Part shown: piece after piece, positions 1-5,606 of the stretch
Position numbering within the stretch: the stretch's first letter is position 1
Layout of the letters: each line of letters starts with the position of its first letter
Assembly (NCBI GenBank): GCA_030149585.1
Contig: JASFBJ010000129.1
Location: forward strand, 1 to 9,952
DNA length: 9,952 bases
From: Desulfobacterales bacterium
Lineage (GTDB): Bacteria > Desulfobacterota > Desulfobacteria > Desulfobacterales > JASFBJ01
Reading direction: 5' to 3'
Notes under the pieces: model-generated
Told to the model about the DNA's origin: nothing
Seen by the model: the letters and a program-made list of their open reading frames with translations, nothing else
The model's database searches: none
Made by a program: the position numbers and the translations under genes

Positions 1-256
1 AATAACTTCCTCAACTATGCATCACAGCTTCAGGCCATCTTTGCCCGATCTAAAAGTACAAAAATCTTGAAATAGCTCGCTATTCCTGCAACTTTTGTAC
101 TTTTATATCGAACAAACCTGACCTAAATCTATGCGCCTGCTTGCGGAAGTTATTTCGTCCTCGTTCCTAAAAAAACCATATTTGGATTATCGGCAGTTCA
201 GGTATATTTCTAAAGTAAAATAAATATAAAGGGTGGGAAAAAAAAGAACGGGGATG
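1..256. repeat. Non-coding region with large imperfect inverted repeat
   Basis: No credible gene is visible here. Positions 1-10 (AATAACTTCC) are the exact reverse complement of 145-154 (GGAAGTTATT). Inside these arms, 46-63 pairs with 93-110 over 18 positions with one mismatch. At the centre AATAGC (71-76) faces GCTATT (79-84). The sequence between the outer and inner arms is only loosely complementary. The whole 1-154 block therefore looks like one nested palindromic unit, which could be a MITE-like or REP-like element, or a cruciform or transcript-end structure downstream of nadE. Because its left end coincides with the window edge, the real element may be longer. Positions 155-256 are AT-rich and show no clear U-tract terminator for nadE. 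Confidence 0.6.
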
Positions 257-1897
257 TCAAACAGGTCGCAGCCGTTTGGCAATCGGATAACGCCGGCCTT
301 CGCCAAAAGCTTTGCTGGTAATTTTAAGGCCAGGCGCTGCCTGATTGCGTTTATATTCATTTTGATCGACCCGTGTAATTACATCAGCGACGATTTTTGG
401 GTCATACCCTTGTTTAACCAGATCATCGATTCCTTTAGCCTCTTCGATATATCCTTTTAATATGGGGTCAATTATCTCATAGGGTGGCAAATCATCCTGA
501 TCAGTCTGATCCGGCTTTAACTCAGCAGAAGGTGGTTTTGTTATTATTCGGGCAGGGATAATCTCTTGCTCCTGATTAATCAGATCAGCTAAATTATACA
601 CCAGGGTTTTAGGAAGATCAGAAATTACTGCCAAACCGCCGTTCATATCACCGTAAAGGGTGCAATAGCCCACTGCCAGCTCTGATTTATTGCCGGTTGA
701 AAGTACCATGCATCCGTTTTTATTGGAAAATCCCATAAGGAGAGTACCTCTGATACGAGCTTGAATATTTTGTTCAGTGATACCTGGGCTCTCTTTTTTA
801 AAATCAGGTACAAGATATTTTAAGAATGTTTTAAACATTTCATCAATGGGAATTGTTGAAAGCTCAACTCCAAGATTATCAGCCAGCGCCTTTGTATCTT
901 CAAAATTTTCCCTGGAAGTATATGCAGACGGCATAAAAATGGCGGTGACATTTTCTTTGCCTAAAGCCCGAACAGCCAGATAAAGGGTCATGGCCGAGTC
1001 GATTCCACCGCTTAAACCCACAACAGCCGTTGAAAAGCCGCATTTTATAACATAGTCATGGATTCCCATAATCAGCGCTTTTTCCACGGCTTTTTTTTCT
1101 GTTGATGAGATCGGATGAATATCTCCCATTAGGGATTGAGTATCAAAAACCACCAGGTCAGGTTCAAAATCTTTGGCCTGGGCGGCAATATCGCCATTTG
1201 GCGTAAATGCCGCGCTGATACCGTCATAAAGAACACTGTCATTGCCACCCACCTGGTTGCAAAATATAAGAGGAACCTGATATTTTTTGGCAATTGCTGA
1301 GAGCATCCGGCTTCTAAAGCGGTTTTTTCCCATATAATAGACTGAAGCTGAAATATTGATTATCAAATCCGCACCAGCCTGGATCAATAGAGCCACAGGG
1401 TCAACAGGGTATAGCTGCTTTGCGAATATATCCTTATCATTCCAGGCGTCTTCACAAATAGTCAGACCGATTCCAAGACCTTTATAGTAAAAAACAGAGC
1501 TTTTTGTGCCTGGAGCAAAGTGGCGCCTTTCATCAAATACATCGTAGGTCGGCAGCAATCTTTTATGGGTTATATGCAAAATCCGGCCATTTTCAAATAA
1601 TACCCCACTGTTAAACAGGGGTTTGTCCAGATTTTCAGGATTTTCACCAATATAACCGCAAATCACACCAATTCCTTCAACCTTTTTTATCAACTTTTTT
1701 AAACAATTCAAATTGGCCTTAACAAACTCTTTTTTTTCCAGCAGATCCCTGGGGGGATAACCAGACAAGACCAGTTCTGAAAACACCACCAATTCGCAGC
1801 CCATTTTTTTTGCCTGAACCGTTTGGGCGTAAATACTCTTAAAATTATGGTGAAAATCACCAATAACAGGATTTATTTGGGCAATCGCAATTTTCAT
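257..1897 (-). CDS. nadE: Glutamine-dependent NAD+ synthetase
   Basis: This two-domain enzyme catalyses the last step of NAD biosynthesis, amidating deamido-NAD+ with ammonia released from glutamine at the cost of ATP, in the cytoplasm. The N-terminal half (about 1-260) is a nitrilase-type glutaminase. Its catalytic triad is visible as E41 (FSEL), K112 (HKRLLPTYDVF) and C148 (TICEDAW). The C-terminal half is the synthetase, with the ATP pyrophosphatase P-loop SGGIDS at 296-301, followed by STGNKSE and GYCTLYGDMNGG. At 546 residues it is normal length for this type and appears intact. The ATG is supported by AAAGG (1908-1912 on the complement), 10 nt upstream. It lies 27 nt downstream of the broken beta-CASP gene's stop and is probably co-transcribed with that gene and the phosphopantetheinyl transferase gene. 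Confidence 0.97.
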   Translation of the reverse strand: MKIAIAQINPVIGDFHHNFKSIYAQTVQAKKMGCELVVFSELVLSGYPPRDLLEKKEFVKANLNCLKKLIKKVEGIGVICGYIGENPENLDKPLFNSGVLFENGRILHITHKRLLPTYDVFDERRHFAPGTKSSVFYYKGLGIGLTICEDAWNDKDIFAKQLYPVDPVALLIQAGADLIINISASVYYMGKNRFRSRMLSAIAKKYQVPLIFCNQVGGNDSVLYDGISAAFTPNGDIAAQAKDFEPDLVVFDTQSLMGDIHPISSTEKKAVEKALIMGIHDYVIKCGFSTAVVGLSGGIDSAMTLYLAVRALGKENVTAIFMPSAYTSRENFEDTKALADNLGVELSTIPIDEMFKTFLKYLVPDFKKESPGITEQNIQARIRGTLLMGFSNKNGCMVLSTGNKSELAVGYCTLYGDMNGGLAVISDLPKTLVYNLADLINQEQEIIPARIITKPPSAELKPDQTDQDDLPPYEIIDPILKGYIEEAKGIDDLVKQGYDPKIVADVITRVDQNEYKRNQAAPGLKITSKAFGEGRRYPIAKRLRPV

Positions 1898-1924
1898 AAA
1901 TATTTAACCTTTGTCTGCTCGATT

Positions 1925-2511
1925 TTATATTTGAACTGTTTCTTCTTTTCCTGGCACCCATGCCTGATATCCGTTGCTATGAAGATGCCCGGCAAAGGCT
2001 TTTGCCTGTTTATCTTCACCGTGAACCACGGCTATTTGTTTTACCTGTAAATTTGATTTATTTAAAAACCGCAACATTTCATTTTTATCAGCATGGGCGC
2101 TAAATCCGTCGATTTTTACTACTCTGGCTCGCAGGGGATATTTTTTATTTTATATAGAGCAGATCTCACAAGTTTATAATTTAAATATTGGGCATCTGAT
2201 TCCTGAATATGAGCAGAATCAGGTAAGAGATAAGCACAGGCATCAGTGGTAGCCCGGGTGCATATGATCCGTCCGTTAAAACCTTTTTGAACAAGAAGTG
2301 GAATCCGGCCTGAATGATCAATATGCGCATGCGAAAGAACCATATTGGTGATTATTTCAGGATCAAAAAGAAACTTTCTGTTTTTTTGGTTTGTATCTTT
2401 CCTTCTTCCCTGAAACATACCGCAGTCGAGCAGTATTTTATCATTTCCAGTAGATATCAGATGGCATGATCCAGTGACTTCGCGAACAGCGCCGTAGAAT
2501 GTGACTTCCAT
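1925..2511 (-). pseudogene. Internally deleted beta-CASP metallo-beta-lactamase (RNase-like) gene
   Basis: An intact N-terminal piece of 130 codons (2511 down to the stop at 2119-2121) starts like a YSH1/CPSF73-type beta-CASP protein. It has a beta-lactamase fold opening, LLDCGMFQG at 28-36, the zinc motif HAHIDH at 61-66, and PDSAHIQE. It ends abruptly after KIKNIP. The next reading frame over, from about 2154 to the stop at 1925-1927, encodes the conserved C-terminus of the same family: YPLRARVVKIDGFSAHAD (motif B), VVHGE (motif C) and a GYQAWVPGKEE ending. The middle, including metal-binding motifs 3 and 4 and motif A, is absent, and the two pieces are out of frame. Family members run to about 450-530 residues, so roughly 1 kb is missing. 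The join lies near 2130-2155. The gene starts 17 nt after the upstream transferase gene. A catalytically active product is not expected. A sequencing or assembly collapse is the alternative explanation. Confidence 0.88.
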
Positions 2512-2528
2512 AAAATTTTCTCTTTTTC

Positions 2529-3119
2529 TTATTTTTCAACTTCCCAGTTAACCTGAAAATTATTTTTAAGAACTGAAACAAGATGGCCGTTAAATCTGAA
2601 CTGTTCAACAAGCCATATTTTATCATTATAATCAATGCACACCTGATTGATTGCCGGCAGAGAAATAATTTTGCAGCGGGATAATCCAGAAAGCCCTGTA
2701 CCCTCTGCTTTAAGAACAGCCTCTTTGGCTGTCCAAAAGCGAAAAAAGATATCATCCTGGTCTGGATTGCCGCCGGCCAGGTCCCACTCTTTTTTACCGG
2801 CAACTTTTCGAATCAGGGCATTGGAACAGGGTCTTATTTTTTCAAGATCAATTCCAATCCGCGTGTTTGCAACAACGCCGGCAACATAGGTCGGCTTATG
2901 GCTAATGGACCAAAAAACTCCATTAAGCGGCAAGGGCGCCCTGTTTTGATCTTTAGGTAACTGGGCCAGAACAACTCCTGATTTTTTTACTGAGCGGTAT
3001 AGCGCCTGCCTTGCTCGAAAACTCAAGGCTTGCACCATTAGACGGCCATTTAAAAGGCGATCGCCTTTATCAACAGATAAGATTACAGGATTGATTACTG
3101 AATTCTCAAAAAAACTCAT
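2529..3119 (-). CDS. 4'-phosphopantetheinyl transferase, Sfp type
   Basis: The product transfers the phosphopantetheine arm of coenzyme A to a serine of carrier proteins of fatty-acid, polyketide or peptide synthesis. The superfamily signatures are present in order: SISHK with H74, the Mg-binding GIDLE at 89-93 (D91 and E93), and WTAKEAVLKAEGTGL from W129, with E133 and K137. At 196 residues it is somewhat shorter than Sfp proper but has all core motifs, so it is probably active. The carrier-protein partner is not in the window, so a housekeeping AcpS-like role and a secondary-metabolism role cannot be told apart. It is the first gene of the minus-strand cluster. Its ATG lies immediately beside the -35 element of the divergent rightward promoter, and no strong Shine-Dalgarno sequence precedes it. 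Confidence 0.9.
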   Translation of the reverse strand: MSFFENSVINPVILSVDKGDRLLNGRLMVQALSFRARQALYRSVKKSGVVLAQLPKDQNRAPLPLNGVFWSISHKPTYVAGVVANTRIGIDLEKIRPCSNALIRKVAGKKEWDLAGGNPDQDDIFFRFWTAKEAVLKAEGTGLSGLSRCKIISLPAINQVCIDYNDKIWLVEQFRFNGHLVSVLKNNFQVNWEVEK

Positions 3120-3120
3120 A

Positions 3121-3149
3121 TTGACAAAGCATTACACAGTTTTTAGAAT
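3121..3149 (+). promoter_or_regulatory. Sigma70-type promoter of the scaffold gene
   Basis: TTGACA at 3121-3126 and TAGAAT at 3144-3149 are separated by exactly 17 nt, which is a near-consensus housekeeping promoter facing right. Transcription would start around 3156-3158, about 40 nt before the scaffold gene's ATG. The -35 box is one base away from the start codon of the divergent phosphopantetheinyl transferase gene, so the two leaders share this 75-bp spacer. It is a prediction from sequence only. Confidence 0.7.
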
Positions 3150-3194
3150 GAGACAAGTTAATAATTTCGCATTGAGAGGCAGTTTAAAGATCTT

Positions 3195-3638
3195 ATGAAA
3201 AAGGAAGAGTTTGATTTTTGGCAAGACCATTCAACCAACTATCTTAAAATGGCTTTTAGTCATGACCATCAGGAAATTATTCATAATCCGGACGGAGTTG
3301 GTGAAAGAACCGGTGAGTGTGGCGATACCGTTAAAATATTTTTAAGTATGAATTCAGATCTTGTTCAAGCAGTTTCTTTTGATAATAACGGCTGTCTGAA
3401 TACCAATGCCTGTGCTAATGCTGTGGCGATTCTGGTTGAGGGTCAAAGTCTGGAAACGGCATGGAAGCTGATGCCTGAGGATGTGGCAAAATATCTGAAG
3501 ACATTGCCAAAAGACCATTTCCACTGTGCCGAGCTGGTTGTGGGCGCTTTATATCTGGCCTTATCAAGTCTCGACGAAGCAGATAAGACATCCTGGAAAA
3601 AACTTCAGGGTAAGTGCCCCAGAAATAAATCCACCTAA
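3195..3638 (+). CDS. NifU/IscU-like iron-sulfur cluster scaffold protein
   Basis: This 147-residue protein matches the IscU/NifU N-terminal scaffold family, on which Fe-S clusters are built before transfer to target proteins. The three family cysteines are present: C42 in GECGDT (with the usual Asp at D44), C67 in NNGC, and C111 in the FHCAEL motif. The helical VEGQSLETAW and HCAELVVGALYLAL segments also fit. C73 and C141 are additional cysteines. The N-terminus is divergent from the usual YSEKVLEHF opening. The ATG is preceded by a distant GAGAGG (3174-3179) and a closer AAAGA. It has its own strong promoter and sits 212 bp before the RsbRD-type gene on the same strand. Nearness to dsrMKJOP, whose products carry many Fe-S clusters, suggests but does not prove a dedicated role. 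Confidence 0.85.
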   Translation: MKKEEFDFWQDHSTNYLKMAFSHDHQEIIHNPDGVGERTGECGDTVKIFLSMNSDLVQAVSFDNNGCLNTNACANAVAILVEGQSLETAWKLMPEDVAKYLKTLPKDHFHCAELVVGALYLALSSLDEADKTSWKKLQGKCPRNKST

Positions 3639-3718
3639 ATAGTGCATGAACTCAAGATATTGATTTTCTCATTCGCTCTTTTTTTATTCAAATTATACCT
3701 TCCATAATTATTTTATCA

Positions 3719-3747
3719 TTGACAAATTATACTCATTGATATATATA
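3719..3747 (+). promoter_or_regulatory. Sigma70-type promoter ahead of the rsbRD-like/dsr genes
   Basis: TTGACA at 3719-3724 and TATATA at 3742-3747 are spaced by 17 nt, in a strongly AT-rich spacer. TATAAA at 3744-3749 is a slightly longer-spaced alternative -10. The predicted start near 3754 leaves a leader of about 97 nt before the RsbRD-type ATG. This is the best promoter candidate for transcription entering the dsr region, because I see no comparably good one in the 4388-4520 spacer directly before dsrM. Confidence 0.65.
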
Positions 3748-3758
3748 AACTCTCTTAT

Positions 3759-3863
3759 TTGGAAGTAATAATTATTTTATCAATCATAGTTGCTGGCATA
3801 GTAGCTGGCATAGCAAAAGGATTTTCCGATATAGGGGCGCTAAAAAAACAATGGCAACGATGA
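3759..3863 (+). CDS. Possible small single-pass membrane peptide (34 codons)
   Basis: A TTG-initiated frame encodes a very hydrophobic stretch (EVIIILSIIVAGIVAGIAKG) followed by a basic tail ending KKQWQR. This is the layout of a one-helix membrane microprotein. Its TGA at 3861-3863 overlaps the internal ATG at 3860-3862 of the next gene as ATGA. The VAGIVAGIA part comes from a tandem near-duplicate of the unit GCTGGCATA. Against it: no Shine-Dalgarno sequence, a TTG start only a few bases after the predicted transcription start, and no recognised homologue. It could equally be chance coding in an AT-rich leader. Confidence 0.25.
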   Translation: MEVIIILSIIVAGIVAGIAKGFSDIGALKKQWQR

Positions 3864-4387
3864 TTTTTGAAACCCTGATAGCTAAAAAAAAAGCAGCTAT
3901 TATTAAAAAGTGGTTTGGCGAGGTCGTTGACAGCTATCCGGCTGATACTTCCAAATTTTTGAAAAAGCAAAAGGATCCCTTTAGTAATCCTGTGGGGCAA
4001 ACAACTCTTCACGGTTTAGAAGCAATCTATGATGAGTTATTTAAAGGAATGGATCGTGAAATAATTATCTCCTTTTTGGATCCTATAATCAGGATCAGAG
4101 CCATCCAAAATTTCACACCATCCCAGGCCACCGGATTTACCTTTGCGCTTAAAAAAATTATAGATGATCAGCTAAAAAAAGAGATTTTATCAAAGCAGTA
4201 TACAGCGCAGTTTAGTCAGCTTAGGACTCGTATTGATGAACTTGGCTTGATTGCTTTTGATATTTATATGAGTTGCCGGGAAAAGGTTTTACAGCTTAAA
4301 GCAAATGAGGCCAGAAATCAAACTTATAGTGCGTTTAAACGTGCTGGATTGATTGTGGAACCCGGAGATAGCCGGGCAGGTGAATAA
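3851..4387 (+). CDS. RsbRD N-terminal domain protein
   Basis: This 178-residue, all-helical soluble protein resembles the RsbRD_N domain, first defined at the N-terminus of RsbR-type stressosome co-antagonists. The diagnostic opening LIAKKKAAIIKKWFGEVVDSYP sits at about residues 9-30, with an IIRIRAIQNFTPSQATGF segment near 80-100 and a REKVLQLKANEA helix near 143. The C-terminal STAS domain of true RsbR proteins is absent, so it is a stand-alone sensory or regulatory module. Its ligand and partners are unknown. I recall similar proteins directly upstream of dsrM in other sulfate reducers, which fits its place here 133 bp before dsrM. The chosen ATG has only a distant AGGGG (3833-3837). ATG 3860, which overlaps a small upstream frame, is an alternative that would shorten the protein by three residues. 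Confidence 0.8.
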   Translation: MATMIFETLIAKKKAAIIKKWFGEVVDSYPADTSKFLKKQKDPFSNPVGQTTLHGLEAIYDELFKGMDREIIISFLDPIIRIRAIQNFTPSQATGFTFALKKIIDDQLKKEILSKQYTAQFSQLRTRIDELGLIAFDIYMSCREKVLQLKANEARNQTYSAFKRAGLIVEPGDSRAGE

Positions 4388-4414
4388 ACAAAATATTTTT
4401 TCAAAGGTTCAGGC

Positions 4415-4490
4415 AGCCAATCCCCATATGAAAAATTAACTGAATATGGGCAGGCTTTAACGCCCGGAATATAATTTTTCCGGATTTTTA
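4415..4490 (+). promoter_or_regulatory. Tandem hairpins in the rsbRD-dsrM spacer, the second terminator-like
   Basis: First hairpin: AGCC (4415-4418) and CCCATAT (4423-4429) face ATATGGG (4444-4450) and GGCT (4453-4456), with a 14-nt loop and a small internal bulge. Second hairpin: CCGGAA (4464-4469) pairs with TTCCGG (4478-4483) over an 8-nt loop and is followed by ATTTTTA (4484-4490), a weak intrinsic-terminator layout. The pair lies between the RsbRD-type stop and the dsrM ribosome site, so it may dampen or condition read-through into the dsr operon, or set an mRNA processing end. No leader peptide or riboswitch family is recognised. Confidence 0.45.
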
Positions 4491-4520
4491 TACATTCATT
4501 AAGGAGTGAGGTAATATTCA

Positions 4521-5603
4521 ATGAATCAAAAGTATATCTATTCCCTCATAGCTGTTCTTGCATTATTTCTTATTGCCTATGTGGGCTCGGAAGCGGCAGG
4601 ATTACAAATCCTTTTCGGGATTATTCTGCCATATCTGGCAATCATTGCCTTTCTCGGAGGTTTTATCGTGCGTATTTTGGACTGGGCAGGTTCAAGCGTT
4701 CCTTTTGCGATACCCACCACATGCGGTCAGCAAAAATCACTTCCCTGGATCAAACCAAATGCCATTGATAATCCAACAAGCACCGGAGCGGTTGTATTGA
4801 GGATGTTTTTTGAGATCGTTTTTTTTAGATCTTTATTTCGTAACACACGTATGGGAATCAGCAATGGTTCCAGGGTTTTTTACAAATGGGAAATTTTTCT
4901 ATGGATAGGCTCTCTGGCCTTTCATTATTCTTTCCTTACCGTGATCCTGCGCCATTTGAGATTTTTTATCGAACCTGTACCCAGTGCTATCATACTTTTG
5001 GAAAATATAGACAGCTTTTTCAAACTGGAATTTATTACCCATATCTTTCAAATCGGGTTGCCTGGGTTTTATCTTTCCGGGCTTATTTTGCTGGCGGCTG
5101 TAACATATTTATTTTTAAGAAGAATATTTATTCCCCAGGTTAAATATATATCTCTGGCTGCTGATTTTTTTCCCTTATTTCTAATTTTTGGAATTGCTTT
5201 CAGCGGAATTTTAATGCGCTATGTTATAAAGGTTGATATCACAGCCGTCAAAGAGCTTACCATGGGATTTATAACCTTTCATCCAGTGGTTCCCAAAGAA
5301 GGTATCAGTGGAATTTTTTACGTACATCTTTTTTTCGTAGCTATTCTTCTGGCTTATTTCCCCTTTAGTAAATTGATGCATATGGCAGGTGTGTTTTTAA
5401 GTCCCACACGAAACATGGCCAATAATACCAGAGCCGTAAGACATATAAATCCGTGGAATTACCCTGTACCGGTTCACACCTATGAGGAATATGAAGATGA
5501 GTTCAGGGAGAAGATGATAGATGCAGGCCTGCCGGTTGATAAAATGCCTGATGAAAAGCCTGAAGAGATAACTGCCGATCAAAAGAAAGAGGGAAAGGAG
5601 TAA
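4521..5603 (+). CDS. dsrM: DsrM, diheme cytochrome b subunit of the DsrMKJOP complex
   Basis: DsrM is the NarI-like membrane subunit that carries electrons across the membrane between the menaquinone pool and DsrK. The 360-residue product has about six hydrophobic segments (roughly 4-22, 28-53, 124-145, 172-200, 212-236 and 264-288). Histidine pairs H135/H145 and H269/H287 lie 10 and 18 residues apart. This is the spacing of the four heme b ligands of NarI, so two hemes are expected. The cytoplasmic tail (from about 300) contains the characteristic NPWNYPVPVHTYEEYEDEFR segment. The ATG is preceded by AAGGAG (4501-4506) and GAGG (4508-4511). It is the first gene of the dsr block, and dsrK follows after 3 nt. 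No dsrAB or dsrC gene is nearby. Confidence 0.96.
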   Translation: MNQKYIYSLIAVLALFLIAYVGSEAAGLQILFGIILPYLAIIAFLGGFIVRILDWAGSSVPFAIPTTCGQQKSLPWIKPNAIDNPTSTGAVVLRMFFEIVFFRSLFRNTRMGISNGSRVFYKWEIFLWIGSLAFHYSFLTVILRHLRFFIEPVPSAIILLENIDSFFKLEFITHIFQIGLPGFYLSGLILLAAVTYLFLRRIFIPQVKYISLAADFFPLFLIFGIAFSGILMRYVIKVDITAVKELTMGFITFHPVVPKEGISGIFYVHLFFVAILLAYFPFSKLMHMAGVFLSPTRNMANNTRAVRHINPWNYPVPVHTYEEYEDEFREKMIDAGLPVDKMPDEKPEEITADQKKEGKE

Positions 5604-5606
5604 GTA

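Noticed and set aside
1..154. Integron attC site
   Set aside because: The outer arms do not fit the GTTRRRY / RYYYAAC core-site pattern and no integrase or cassette genes are visible.
233..460. Plus-strand 75-codon frame at the 3' end of nadE
   Set aside because: Mostly antisense to the conserved NadE C-terminus, with no ribosome site or recognisable domain.
1823..2050. Plus-strand frame antisense to the nadE start and the beta-CASP remnant
   Set aside because: No family features, and the opposite strand encodes clearly conserved protein; it is a shadow frame.
2441..2803. 120-codon minus-strand frame overlapping the transferase and beta-CASP genes
   Set aside because: It is an out-of-frame shadow of two recognised genes with low-complexity composition and no motif.
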